Positions 26,103 through 34,935 of a stretch of DNA of 48,032 nucleotides are shown here, in pieces. Made by a program: the position numbers and the translations under genes. Under the pieces are notes generated by a model. The model was not told where the DNA came from. It was given only the letters and a program-made list of their open reading frames with translations, and searched no databases. Location of the stretch: contig NZ_AQWP01000021.1 of NCBI RefSeq assembly GCF_000375585.1, forward strand, positions 1 to 48,032. Direction: 5' to 3'. The DNA is from Sinorhizobium meliloti 4H41. GTDB taxonomy: Bacteria > Pseudomonadota > Alphaproteobacteria > Rhizobiales > Rhizobiaceae. Every line of letters begins with the position of its first letter. The first letter of the stretch is position 1.

Positions 26103-27519
26103 TGCTGTTCGATCGGACGTCGAACAAGACTTCTCGTGGTGGCAACAAGATGCGCGGTCGTTGTTCGGCTCGAGCACACAGCCGCCGCTTACCGGCACCG
26201 TTGATGCTGACGTCGCCATTGTTGGAGGCGGTTTCACGGGTCTGTGGACCGCTTTGGTTCTCAAGGAACGTCAACCACATCTGCGCGTGGCGATCTTGGA
26301 TGCATATCGATGCGGCGACGGCGCGAGTTCGCGCAATGGCGGCAACGTCCATGGTTATTGGGGGGCGTTGCCAACACTGCTTCCGATCTTCGGTGCCGAT
26401 AAAAGTATCGACGCCGCCCGACTAGGAACACTTGCACAAAAACGTCTACGCGAGTTTGCAACCGCTCCGGGTCGCGATGTCTGGTGGGTCGGAGAGGGAT
26501 ATCTGCGCGTCGCCACGTCGGCGGCTCAAGTCCAGAAGCTTCAAGTCTTCATCAAGACAGCTCGTGATCTAGGCGTCGATTCCACGCTAACTCGGCTCTC
26601 ACAAACCGAACTCAGAAATTTATGCAATTCCCCTCGCTTCCTAGAGGGACTCCTCTTCTCCGAAGGAGCAACTGTCCACCCAGCTCGACTGGCCTATGCC
26701 CTTCGGCAATCGGCCCTTGATGCCGGCGTTCAGGTTTTTGAGAACTCGCCAGTCAAGCGCGTACGCAAGGGCTCTCCCAATAAGGTTGAAACCGGGCGAG
26801 GAGCGGTGACGGCAAGGGATGTCGTCTTGGCGACATACACTGGCACAATGGGGCTAAGTCCCGTCGCGCGCACCACCACGCTCTTCTCAAGCTTTCCGGT
26901 GATGTCGGAAGCTGATCCCGAGTATCTCGAGAAGATCAACTACGACGTAGCACGAGGTCTCGCCGATCTAAGGATGTTCACGCACTACTTCCGTCGAACC
27001 AAAGACGGCCGCATTTTGATGGGCTCGGGTTCCGGCCCACTGGAATGGGGGAGCATGCACAATTCGGAGAAGCTTCGCCGTGATCCCGCCAGTGCCCAAC
27101 GGGCCGCGATTGGCCTGCAACGGTTCTTCCCCGGCATGCGCGGTGGAGTGGTCGCAAGCTGGGGATATCCCATCGAGGTGACATCGGATCGTCTTCCTTA
27201 CTTCGGGACATTGGCCGGTACCCGCATCCACTACGGCTCTGGATATTCAGGGCACGGCGTGAATGCGACGGTGATTGCAGGCGAATGCCTTTCGTCATTG
27301 ATCCTGAACCAGAGAGACCAATGGACGACCTCTGCGTTCTGCGCCCGCACCCGAATGAACTTTCCGATCGAGCCGTTCCGCTTCATCGGCGGCACGATGG
27401 TGCGGGACGCAATTGTCCGGTGTGAAGACGCCGAGGACGCCGGCCGCCGCCAACCTCTGGTCGCGCAAGCGATTTCCAACATCCCACGCGCCATGGGTAT
27501 GCGTGTGGGAACCCGATAA
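26089..27519 (+). CDS. DAO-family FAD-dependent oxidoreductase (PuuB-like amine/amino-acid oxidase)
   Basis: A 476-residue DAO-fold enzyme. The FAD motif is DVAIVGGGFTGLWTALVLKE near residue 42, followed by the GASSRNGGNVHGYWG signature seen in PuuB-like and related oxidases, and a C-terminal HYGSGYSGHGVNATVIAGE. Relatives oxidise secondary or gamma-glutamylated amines to an imine that hydrolyses to aldehyde plus amine. Its ATG at 26089 overlaps the GMC gene end by 14 bases, so the two are translationally coupled. RidA follows directly, consistent with release of a reactive imine/enamine. The exact amine is unknown. Confidence 0.88.
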   Translation: MNLLDAVRSDVEQDFSWWQQDARSLFGSSTQPPLTGTVDADVAIVGGGFTGLWTALVLKERQPHLRVAILDAYRCGDGASSRNGGNVHGYWGALPTLLPIFGADKSIDAARLGTLAQKRLREFATAPGRDVWWVGEGYLRVATSAAQVQKLQVFIKTARDLGVDSTLTRLSQTELRNLCNSPRFLEGLLFSEGATVHPARLAYALRQSALDAGVQVFENSPVKRVRKGSPNKVETGRGAVTARDVVLATYTGTMGLSPVARTTTLFSSFPVMSEADPEYLEKINYDVARGLADLRMFTHYFRRTKDGRILMGSGSGPLEWGSMHNSEKLRRDPASAQRAAIGLQRFFPGMRGGVVASWGYPIEVTSDRLPYFGTLAGTRIHYGSGYSGHGVNATVIAGECLSSLILNQRDQWTTSAFCARTRMNFPIEPFRFIGGTMVRDAIVRCEDAEDAGRRQPLVAQAISNIPRAMGMRVGTR

Positions 27520-27540
27520 TATGAAAGATGGAGACAATTT

Positions 27541-27894
27541 ATGACGATCCAACGGTATGAGCCAAACGGTAAGCGTTTGAGTCACGTGCTTGTGAATAAC
27601 GGAACTGTCTACGTAACCGGGCAGGTGCCGACCGACCGCACCCAAGGGATCGAAGGGCAAACCCAGCAGCTCCTAGATCGTATCGACCACCTTCTTCAGG
27701 TGGCCGGCACTGATAAATCCAAGATTCTCTTTGCGCAGATCTGGCTGAAAGACATCAAGCGCGATTTCGCTGCTATGAACGCTGTCTGGGAAGCCTGGAT
27801 CCCGGAGGATGCCCTTCCCGCTCGCGCTACCGTGGAAGCCAATCTAGCTGCAGAAGAAATCCTGATCGAGATCGCTCTTCAAGCGACCATTTAG
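27541..27894 (+). CDS. RidA/YjgF-family imine/enamine deaminase
   Basis: A 117-residue RidA-family protein with VYVTGQVPTD near residue 22, AGTDKSKILFAQIWLKDI in the middle and the catalytic arginine in PARATVEANL near residue 98. RidA proteins are small trimers that hydrolyse reactive imines/enamines made by flavin or PLP enzymes. Here it directly follows the DAO-family oxidase in the same operon (21 bases apart), a typical arrangement for clearing the oxidase's imine product. The C-terminus is complete. Confidence 0.92.
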   Translation: MTIQRYEPNGKRLSHVLVNNGTVYVTGQVPTDRTQGIEGQTQQLLDRIDHLLQVAGTDKSKILFAQIWLKDIKRDFAAMNAVWEAWIPEDALPARATVEANLAAEEILIEIALQATI

Positions 27895-27900
27895 TAAGTC

Positions 27901-27929
27901 GGGCAGTTGGCCTTCTGTGTCAGCTGCCC
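27901..27929 (+). terminator. Terminator-like hairpin after RidA
   Basis: GGGCAGTTG pairs with CAGCTGCCC (nine pairs, one T-G wobble) around an eleven-base loop, followed by CATTTCGTTTT. It lies between convergent genes and ends the importer/oxidase operon. Confidence 0.6.
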
Positions 27930-27949
27930 CATTTCGTTTTCCGAACAGC

Positions 27950-29917
27950 TCACCGGCCGCCGGAAGTCAGACCATACTGTTTGAGCTTTCGGTAAAAGGT
28001 GGCTCTACTGATTCCAAGCGCCTGCATACAGGCTAAGGGATCGCCACCATAAGTTTTCATCGCAGCTGCGAGCGCCTCTTTCTCTGCTTCCGCCGCAGCG
28101 ATCCTCCTCGGCATTGAAGGAGCTGATCTTTGTGCCGCTGGCTCCAATCCGCGCGTGTGGTTGGATTTCACAACCGCGAAGGCTTCTTCGGATCGTGCCG
28201 GCATGCTCTGAACCAGCATTAGATCGTCGGGCTGGATTACACCGGAGGTTGCTAGCTTCACGGCACGGGTTAGAACGTTACGAAGTTCGCGTATGTTGCC
28301 CGGCCAGGGGTGCGCAAGAAGCAGCTTCATCGCCTCATCGGAAATTGTGACCTCACAATCCTCCGATACCTGCGACATCAAATTCGCGATGATCGTTTGC
28401 AAGTCCTCTCGTTCGCGAAGTGCGGGCAATGTAACGATCGCGCCTGCAAGACGATAGAACAAATCCTGGCGGAATGCACCTGATGCAACTTTTGTATTGA
28501 GGTCCTGATGGGTCGCGGCCACCACCTGCACGTCGACTGTACGGACGCGACCCGATCCAAGTGGCATGACTTCCTGCGTCTCCAAAAAGCGCAGGAGTCG
28601 CGTCTGCAGCTGTATGGGCATATCCCCAATTTCGTCAAGGAAGAGCGTGCCTTTGTCGGCTTCTAGGATACGTCCGAGGTTTCCTTCCTTGCTTGCACCC
28701 GTAAAAGCGCCAGCGCTGTAACCGAAAAGTTCACTGTCAATAAGGGTTTCGGGGACCGCCGAACAGTTGAAGGCGACGAACGGACCGGCGGCGCGCTCGC
28801 TTTCATAATGAAGTGCCCGTGCGAGAGTGTCTTTGCCCACACCGGTTTCACCCAGAAGGAGCATATGCAAACCGCTACCAAAAACCTTCTTCAACACATC
28901 GATGTTGCGCTTCATGTTCCGGTCATTGCCGGCACACTCCGCGAGGGTCGTTACCTTCTTGCCGAGCGTGGGTCTTGCTGTCTTTGACGCCAATTCCGTG
29001 CCGACCGAACGCGGCGTCGACGCTACGGACAGGGGCCGTCTAAGGCTAACTTCCACGACTTTCCCGCTACCGAGTGGCCGTAGCTCGCTCAAGCTATCAC
29101 AAAGAACGTCCAGCGTCGGATTGCCGCGGATCTTCTCAAAGAGGGCCCAGAGCGTGCGGGATCCGATTGCAGAATCGTCGAGTTTGAACAGGCTTCGTGC
29201 GTTTCGCGTTGCACCTACGATCCTGCAGTCGGTGTCTATGGCGAACATAACGGTCGAGCGCTGATCCGCGGCGACTGAGAGGGTGTAGAACTTTCGGAAT
29301 GTGTTCCGGAAATACGCAGTCTCCAATCGGTCGGCCGTGATCTGAGCGACACCAAAAACGACGCGGTGCGCCAGTTGCGGCACACCTGGATTGTAGGTGG
29401 ACAAATTCACCACCCCTAACACGTGTCCGTCGGGGCCGAAGAAGGGAGCTGAAGCACATGCTTGTCCCGTGAGGTCGGCATAAAAGTGGTCTGAAAGATA
29501 GACAGTCGTCGGCGACAGGTTTTTAAGTGCCGTGCCGATACCGTTTGTTCCTCCGACCTCCTCGCTCCAGAGCGCACCAATCCGATCTGTGCTGCAATAA
29601 AAGGCGGCGTCTCTGCTGCGTCGTTCGGATATGATTACGCCGTTGCGATTTGCGATATGGGCACTGTAGCCTCCGCCCTCGATCATCATCAACGTCGATT
29701 CGAGTTCCCGCGTGGCCAGAGCAATGTCGGCATCGAACATATCCATTTCTTCGCGCAATTCCCGCCGGGAAAGATCCACCAGCTGAGCACGCGAAGGGTC
29801 GAGCTTATAGTCCTTGAGGCACCGTTCCCAGGAAGCGGTTCGCCATTCTGACGACTTGCCAGAGTTGCTTAGAACCGCTGTTTCAATCAGACGGAAATGG
29901 TCGTCTGTTCCGAGCAT
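27950..29917 (-). CDS. Sigma-54-dependent activator, AcoR-like (GAF + AAA+ + Fis-type HTH)
   Basis: A 655-residue enhancer-binding protein. The N-terminal region has the AcoR-type SWERCLKDYKLDP start and a GAF domain with EEVGGTNGIGTAL and DLTGQACASAPFFGPDG. The AAA+ domain has Walker A GETGVGKDT (about 357-365), the sigma-54 contact loop GAFTGA (about 403-408) and Walker B TLFLDEIGD. The C-terminal helix-turn-helix is CMQALGISRATFYRKLKQYG. It activates RNA polymerase-sigma-54 when its GAF domain senses a small molecule. I start at the ATG at 29917; an upstream TTG extension lacks support. It is divergent from the aldehyde dehydrogenase gene, and a palindrome lies between them. It is the only sigma-54 activator in the window and the likely regulator of the five sigma-54 promoters seen. 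Confidence 0.93.
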   Translation of the reverse strand: MLGTDDHFRLIETAVLSNSGKSSEWRTASWERCLKDYKLDPSRAQLVDLSRRELREEMDMFDADIALATRELESTLMMIEGGGYSAHIANRNGVIISERRSRDAAFYCSTDRIGALWSEEVGGTNGIGTALKNLSPTTVYLSDHFYADLTGQACASAPFFGPDGHVLGVVNLSTYNPGVPQLAHRVVFGVAQITADRLETAYFRNTFRKFYTLSVAADQRSTVMFAIDTDCRIVGATRNARSLFKLDDSAIGSRTLWALFEKIRGNPTLDVLCDSLSELRPLGSGKVVEVSLRRPLSVASTPRSVGTELASKTARPTLGKKVTTLAECAGNDRNMKRNIDVLKKVFGSGLHMLLLGETGVGKDTLARALHYESERAAGPFVAFNCSAVPETLIDSELFGYSAGAFTGASKEGNLGRILEADKGTLFLDEIGDMPIQLQTRLLRFLETQEVMPLGSGRVRTVDVQVVAATHQDLNTKVASGAFRQDLFYRLAGAIVTLPALREREDLQTIIANLMSQVSEDCEVTISDEAMKLLLAHPWPGNIRELRNVLTRAVKLATSGVIQPDDLMLVQSMPARSEEAFAVVKSNHTRGLEPAAQRSAPSMPRRIAAAEAEKEALAAAMKTYGGDPLACMQALGISRATFYRKLKQYGLTSGGR

Positions 29918-29984
29918 GTATTTTGTTCCCTTGTTTTCATTGAATAGTCCGCCAAATTTGCGCCAAGTCAAGAACAACCGGAAA

Positions 29985-30019
29985 TCTCAGAATGTCTCAG
30001 CATTGAGACAAAGTTGAGA
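29985..30019 (+). promoter_or_regulatory. Activator binding site, TGTCTCA-N4-TGAGACA
   Basis: TGTCTCAGCATTGAGACA at 29993-30010 has perfect seven-base arms. It is flanked by outer half-sites TCTCA at 29985 and TGAGA at 30015, making nested inverted repeats. It sits in the divergent region between the activator gene and the aldehyde dehydrogenase, about 80 bases upstream of the -24 element. It is the best copy of the motif found upstream of the other sigma-54 promoters. Confidence 0.75.
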
Positions 30020-30080
30020 CTCAGAGGGATTCTAGCTCTCGGCACCGGAGACTACCTCATGTTTCAGAGCATTATCCTTC

Positions 30081-30096
30081 TGGCACGGAAGTTGCT
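30081..30096 (+). promoter_or_regulatory. Sigma-54 promoter of the aldehyde dehydrogenase gene
   Basis: TGGCACGGAAGTTGCT matches TGGCAC-N5-TTGCW exactly. The predicted start is near 30107, about 32 bases before the ATG; a strong AAGGAG ribosome site lies in between. Confidence 0.88.
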
Positions 30097-30138
30097 CCTT
30101 TCCCTGCGGCCAAGCGGCACTGCAAAAAGGAGATTTTA

Positions 30139-31575
30139 ATGACTTATCCCAACACCAAGCTCTACATCGGGGGCGAATGGCGTGATGCGTCCGACCGACA
30201 GGCGCTGGACGTAGTCAACCCGGTTACTGGGGAAGTGATTGGTCAGGTCGCCCACGCGTCGCGGATCGACTTGGAGAGTGCAATCGACGCCGTGGTTGAA
30301 GGTTTCCGCAAGTGGAACGCGATTTCCGCCTTTGAACGTTACAAGATTATCCGTAAAGCCGCCTCCTTGTTACGGGATCGGCTCGAAGAAGCTGCACGTT
30401 TGCTCACGACCGACGAAGGCAAACCCCTGGCAGAATCGCGCCTTGAAGTGAATTCATGCGCCGACTTGCTCGATTGGTTCGCAGAGGAAGGCCGCCGGAC
30501 TTACGGGCGCGTCATCCCGGCGCGGAGCGTAAGCGTCCAACAGTACGCAATCAAGGATCCAGTTGGTCCCGCGGTCGGGTTCACTCCATGGAACTTCCCG
30601 ATGAGTCAGATCGTCCGAAAACTCGGTCCGGCCATTTCAGCTGGGTGCTCCATCATCATCAAAGGCCCGGAAGAGGCTCCCGCAGCCCCGGCGGTACTCT
30701 TCCAATGCCTCCATGAAGCAGGCGTTCCTGCAGGCGTTGTGAACCTAGTCTTCGGTACTCCGTCTGAAATCTCCGAATTCCTCGTTCCTCACCCGGCGAT
30801 CCGCAAGGTTTCGTTCACGGGCTCGGTACAGGTTGGGAAGCACCTAGCCTCGCTGGCGGGTCTACACATGAAGCGCGTGACCATGGAGCTAGGTGGTCAC
30901 GCACCCGTCATCGTGGCAGATGACGCAAACATTGACGCCGCGACCACAGCGCTTGTCGCGTCGAAGTTCAGGAATGCCGGGCAGGTGTGTATTTCGCCTA
31001 CCCGATTCCTGGTTCAGTCAAAGGTGCACGACGAGTTCGTCGACGACTTCGTGAAGAAGACCAAGGCTCTCAAGGTCGGTGACGGGTTGGCCGAGGGAAC
31101 GCAAGTCGGACCTCTGATCAACGAACGTCGCAGGGCCGCTGTCGAATCCCTAATCGAAGACGCTGTGAGCAAGGGAGCAAAGGTCGAGACCGGCGGCCAC
31201 CGTATTGGCAACAGCGGCTACTTCTTCGAGCCGACGATCCTGAGCGGTGTCACTACCGAGATGCGGGCGATGAACGAGGAGCCCTTCGGCCCCTTGGCCC
31301 TCGTGAAATCCTTCACTGATCTGGATGAAGCAATCGCGGAAGCGGGCCGCCTCCCGTTCGGGCTTGGCTCTTATGCCTGGACGTCCAGCGCCTCTAATGC
31401 CCGCCGGCTCGCACAAGGCGTCCAAGCTGGCATGCTGTCAATCAATCATATCGGCCTTGGTCTTCCGGAAACCCCGTACGGCGGCGTGCGCGACTCTGGC
31501 TACGGCTACGAAGGTGGTAGCGAGGCACTGGAGGCGTATATGAACACGCGTTTCATCACCCACGACGCGGTCTGA
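30139..31575 (+). CDS. NAD(P)-dependent aldehyde dehydrogenase (succinate-semialdehyde dehydrogenase-like)
   Basis: A 478-residue aldehyde dehydrogenase. It has GFTPWNFPMSQIVRKLGPA near residue 148, the cofactor loop FTGSVQVGKHL near residue 227, the catalytic glutamate in TMELGGHAPV and the catalytic cysteine in RNAGQVCISPTRF near residue 286, plus NEEPFGPLA. It oxidises an aldehyde to a carboxylate in the cytosol. Sequence features are those of the GabD/Sad-like group, but many relatives act on other aldehydes. It is the first gene after the divergent AcoR-like activator and has its own sigma-54 promoter, so it is probably the core pathway enzyme. A flavin reductase remnant and ribH follow. 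Confidence 0.92.
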   Translation: MTYPNTKLYIGGEWRDASDRQALDVVNPVTGEVIGQVAHASRIDLESAIDAVVEGFRKWNAISAFERYKIIRKAASLLRDRLEEAARLLTTDEGKPLAESRLEVNSCADLLDWFAEEGRRTYGRVIPARSVSVQQYAIKDPVGPAVGFTPWNFPMSQIVRKLGPAISAGCSIIIKGPEEAPAAPAVLFQCLHEAGVPAGVVNLVFGTPSEISEFLVPHPAIRKVSFTGSVQVGKHLASLAGLHMKRVTMELGGHAPVIVADDANIDAATTALVASKFRNAGQVCISPTRFLVQSKVHDEFVDDFVKKTKALKVGDGLAEGTQVGPLINERRRAAVESLIEDAVSKGAKVETGGHRIGNSGYFFEPTILSGVTTEMRAMNEEPFGPLALVKSFTDLDEAIAEAGRLPFGLGSYAWTSSASNARRLAQGVQAGMLSINHIGLGLPETPYGGVRDSGYGYEGGSEALEAYMNTRFITHDAV

Positions 31576-31592
31576 GAACGCCGGTAGCCGCG

Positions 31593-31840
31593 ATAAGACC
31601 AGAGGATTTGCCGCGATTCGCGGGCCGCTTACCGCAATCGCGACACTCCACGAGAGCATGCTCTGATCGTCTGCATCAACAAACCTGCCTCGGCGCATGA
31701 CACCACCTTGCGCCTGGGCGTTCTCGGAACGCGGTTTTACCGACACGATATTAACGTCCGCTGACCATTTCACACGCACAAAAGATCCCGGCCGATCCGG
31801 GGGAGCGCTTCGTAACGTCCAGGAGATGGAGTGCCTTCCT
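31593..31840 (+). pseudogene. Decayed flavin reductase (paralogue of the intact copy at 33216)
   Basis: Three segments in different frames match the intact flavin reductase at 33216-33719. At 31593 the start IRPEDL...RFAG corresponds to IRPEDF...RFAG. At about 31660, LIVCINKPASAHDTTLR corresponds to LIVCINKTASAHDTIIR. At about 31765, DHFTRTK...GGALRNVQE corresponds to NHFARAK...EGALWNFQE. The copy has lost its start codon, carries frameshifts and deletions (about 250 bases against about 320 in the intact gene) and stops before the C-terminal third. It fills most of the 284-base gap between the aldehyde dehydrogenase and ribH, so the ancestral order was probably dehydrogenase-reductase-ribH. 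Confidence 0.85.
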
Positions 31841-31856
31841 AAACTTAGGAGATTAG

Positions 31857-32327
<471 letters not shown>

Positions 32328-32482
32328 ACTCCGGTCGACTTTGCTCCGTCTCATTCAACTTCAGCGATTGGCTTCCCCACCTACATGTACTTCTGAAGCC
32401 ATGTCCGCGGGTCCTTCGCTCCAAGCCGAGTCCAGTCTCCGTTCACCTCAACGAGGAAACGCCAATTCTTCACGTGGGATGC

Positions 32483-32845
32483 CTAAAAGGTCACATAGTG
32501 CATCCACAATGCGATGTGATCGCGGTCCTCGGCAAGACCAGACACTGAGATCGATCCGATAATGCCTGCGTTCTTAGCGCACACAGGAAATCCGCCCCCA
32601 GCAAGCACATAGTCGGACACATCTAGCGCCCACTCCTTGGCGAAGGAGCGATCTGGATCCTGATGTTCGAGCGTCAAACGATACGTGCTTCTCAAGAAAT
32701 GGCGTACTGCATTAGCTTTCCTGCGAGCCCAACCCGCACGACCGTCGTGCCCGAACCAGACGGCGTTACTGCTCCAGCACTTTTGCAAGATGGTCGGTCG
32801 ATACCTTAAGCTTTCGTGACGAGGCCTAGATAAAAATCCCCGCAA
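32483..32845 (-). pseudogene. Fragment of a UPF0303 (HbpS-like) family protein
   Basis: The C-terminal 85 or so codons match the UPF0303 family. GWARRKANAVRHF, then FAKEWALDVSDYVLAGGGFPV and IGSISVSGLAEDRDH (shown in parts) follow the family order, ending close to the normal C-terminus. The N-terminal part is absent or frame-shifted: the preceding 35 codons do not look like the family and there is no ribosome site. I read it as a decayed gene. The family shares the PF03928 fold with the GlcG-like protein at 15950. Confidence 0.6.
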
Positions 32846-33080
32846 CTTCCGGCAGAGAAACGGGCGCGGAACATCCAGCTACAGCCGTGCGCAATCTTTG
32901 CCTGTTGGTGGAAAACGCTAGCTTTAGCTGGCGGGCGAAGCAGGAATGTGCCAGTTCACCTTCAGTACGGGCGCTTCCATGTGACTGGGCCTGAACAAGC
33001 CACGGTAGTTGCTGTTATCGGAGAGGGCGGAGCATACCGTCACCAGACCGCGTCCATCGATTTTCTGGAGCGAGAGTTAA
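32846..33080. other. Non-coding stretch with an unidentified open remnant
   Basis: No start-containing gene is visible. From about 32955 the plus strand stays open for some 50 codons, reading QYGRFHVTGPEQATVVAVIG and then GEGGAYRHQTASIDFLERE, without a start or ribosome site. It ends with a stop just after 33100, overlapping the activator sites. It looks like the C-terminal tail of a lost gene that I could not identify. Confidence 0.35.
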
Positions 33081-33106
33081 TCTCACCTAGAGACGAGACG
33101 TGAGAC
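33081..33106 (+). promoter_or_regulatory. Putative activator half-sites upstream of the flavin reductase gene
   Basis: TCTCA at 33081 is followed by GAGA at 33090 (a one-base-shorter version of the inverted repeat), GAGAC at 33095 and GTGAGACA at 33100. The cluster lies 50 to 75 bases upstream of the sigma-54 promoter. It is a looser copy of the motif at 29993. Confidence 0.5.
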
Positions 33107-33154
33107 AAAGAAGACGTTCGGCAGTTTATATTTCACTTTCAAGTGGTTAGCATC

Positions 33155-33170
33155 TGGCACGCCGCTTGCT
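33155..33170 (+). promoter_or_regulatory. Sigma-54 promoter of the flavin reductase-ribBA operon
   Basis: TGGCACGCCGCTTGCT matches TGGCAC-N5-TTGCW exactly. The predicted start near 33181 makes an ATG at 33177 impossible as the main start and supports the ATG at 33216. Confidence 0.88.
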
Positions 33171-33215
33171 TGACGTATGTCATGGATCCGGCAACCGCAG
33201 AAGGCAGCGAAAACC

Positions 33216-33719
33216 ATGATCAGACCCGAGGACTTCCGTGAGGCCATGCAGCGCTTTGCAGGCCCGGTGACTGCTATAACGACAATCGAGAACGGCGTGC
33301 CGTGCGGTCTCATGGCTACTGCGGTATGTAGCCTCTCCGCTGAGCCACCTTCTCTGATCGTTTGTATCAATAAGACCGCCTCCGCCCACGACACCATCAT
33401 CCGTCAAGGCTTCCTCGGCGTCTCTGTATTGCCCGACACGCAGACCGCCTTTGCCAACCACTTCGCCCGAGCAAAGGGAGTCGACCGGTTCGAGGGGGCG
33501 CTCTGGAACTTCCAGGAGACGGGCGCACCATTGCTCGCGGGAGCAAGCGTCGCATTCGACTGCCGGATAGCGACAACGCACGACGGTTACAGCCACACAA
33601 TCCTCGTATGTCACATCTGCGAGATCCTGCTTCCCAACGTCGACGCCGATCGTTGCCTTCTCTGGCACCGCCAGGGTTTTGTTAGCCTCGCAGCCAAACA
33701 AGCTGCTGAAAAAGCGTAA
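33216..33719 (+). CDS. Flavin reductase (FMN-reductase-like domain, two-component monooxygenase partner)
   Basis: A 167-residue flavin reductase of the HpaC/RutF-like group. It has FAGPVTAITTIENG near the N-terminus, CGLMATAVCSLSAEPPSLIV, and a C-terminal HTILVCHICEI. It uses NAD(P)H to make free reduced FMN for a separate monooxygenase; the LLM enzyme at 19190 is the obvious client, under the same promoter type. The start is set at 33216 because transcription is predicted to begin near 33181, and because the pseudogene copy at 31593 shows the same IRPEDF N-terminus. RibBA follows after ten bases. Confidence 0.9.
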   Translation: MIRPEDFREAMQRFAGPVTAITTIENGVPCGLMATAVCSLSAEPPSLIVCINKTASAHDTIIRQGFLGVSVLPDTQTAFANHFARAKGVDRFEGALWNFQETGAPLLAGASVAFDCRIATTHDGYSHTILVCHICEILLPNVDADRCLLWHRQGFVSLAAKQAAEKA

Positions 33720-33729
33720 GGAGGAGACC

Positions 33730-34935
33730 ATGCCTTTCTCTTCAATTGAAGACGCCATCGCGGCTCTCGCGCGCGGCGAAATGCTAGTAGTTGTCGATGA
33801 CGAGAATCGCGAGAACGAGGGCGATATCGTCGTCGCGGGCGACGCCGTCACTCCGGAAACCATCGCGTTCATGATGAGGCATGCCCGAGGTCTCGTATGC
33901 GTCTCTCTCCCCGGCGAGCGTCTCGACGAACTCGACATGCCCCTTATGGTGACCCGGAACTCGGAATCTATGTCGACCGCCTTCACGGCCTCCGTCGATC
34001 TGATGCACGGGATCTCGACGGGCATTTCTGCCGAGGATAGGGCAAAGACGATTCGAGCATTGGTAGACCCCTCGTCCAAACCGGATGACTTCGCCCGTCC
34101 TGGGCATATCTTTCCGCTTCGCGCCAATCCGTTGGGCGTACTTGGTCGCCCTGGGCACACTGAGGCCGCTGTCGATTTGTCACGATTGGCAGGACGCACC
34201 CCATGTGGTGTGATTTGCGAAATCGCCAACGACGATGGCACGATGGCTCGGCTGCCTCAGCTTGAAGTATTTGCGAAGGCGCATAACCTTCATCTGATTA
34301 CCATCGAAGCGTTGATTGCCTATCGGAGGAGGACCGAAATTTTCGTTCAGGAAACCTCCTCCTCTAAGATGCCGACCCGCTTCGGAGATTTCCAGGCTAC
34401 GACATTTGTCTGCAAGCTTACGGGCGTCGAGCATGTTGCGCTCACTTGTGGTGACCCTTCCGGGCGGGCACGCGTTCCGGTTCGTATCCATTCCGAGTGC
34501 CTAACCGGCGAGAGCTTCGGGTCACTGCGGTGCGATTGTGGTGAACAACTCGAGCAGGCTCTTGAGATCTTCGCGCAAACTGGTGTCGGCTGCCTTGTTT
34601 ACATGCGCGGCCACGAAGGTCGGGGAATTGGCATCGGCAACAAGATCGCCGCCTACGGCCTCCAGGATCGAGGCTTTGACACCATGGAGGCTAATACGGA
34701 ACTTGGTCTACCTAACGATGCCAGAGACTACCTCGCAGCGGCCTCAATTCTCAAATCGCTCGGAATCCACGAGGTCTGCCTACTCACCAACAATCCAGGG
34801 AAGGTCGAGGCCCTTCGTGCTGGTGGCGTCAACGTTGCCGAACGACGCAGTCTCATAGTAGCCGTTCAGGCTCATAGCGCATCTTACATGCGTACAAAAC
34901 AAGAGAAGTTCGGACATTATCTGCAGGCGATTTAG
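33730..34935 (+). CDS. ribBA: Bifunctional RibBA: dihydroxybutanone phosphate synthase / GTP cyclohydrolase II
   Basis: A 401-residue fusion. The N-terminal DHBP synthase half carries the acidic loop VVDDENRENEGD (near residue 22), RPGHIFPLRA and GHTEAAVDL. The C-terminal GTP cyclohydrolase II half carries the zinc cysteines in CLTGESFGSLRCDC, then GHEGRGIGIGNKIAAYGLQD and LLTNNPGKVEAL. Both halves look complete. The two activities start both branches of riboflavin synthesis and are normally the flux-limiting entry. AGGAG precedes the ATG, ten bases after the flavin reductase stop, so both respond to the same sigma-54 promoter. This ties flavin synthesis to induction of the monooxygenase system. 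Confidence 0.95.
   Translation: MPFSSIEDAIAALARGEMLVVVDDENRENEGDIVVAGDAVTPETIAFMMRHARGLVCVSLPGERLDELDMPLMVTRNSESMSTAFTASVDLMHGISTGISAEDRAKTIRALVDPSSKPDDFARPGHIFPLRANPLGVLGRPGHTEAAVDLSRLAGRTPCGVICEIANDDGTMARLPQLEVFAKAHNLHLITIEALIAYRRRTEIFVQETSSSKMPTRFGDFQATTFVCKLTGVEHVALTCGDPSGRARVPVRIHSECLTGESFGSLRCDCGEQLEQALEIFAQTGVGCLVYMRGHEGRGIGIGNKIAAYGLQDRGFDTMEANTELGLPNDARDYLAAASILKSLGIHEVCLLTNNPGKVEALRAGGVNVAERRSLIVAVQAHSASYMRTKQEKFGHYLQAI

Noticed and set aside
29918..29977. Upstream TTG start for the AcoR-like activator
   Set aside because: No ribosome site, and the extra 20 residues are not part of the family; the ATG at 29917 fits better.
33177..33215. ATG at 33177 as start of the flavin reductase
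   Set aside because: It lies at or before the transcription start predicted from the sigma-54 promoter, and the pseudogene copy supports the later start.
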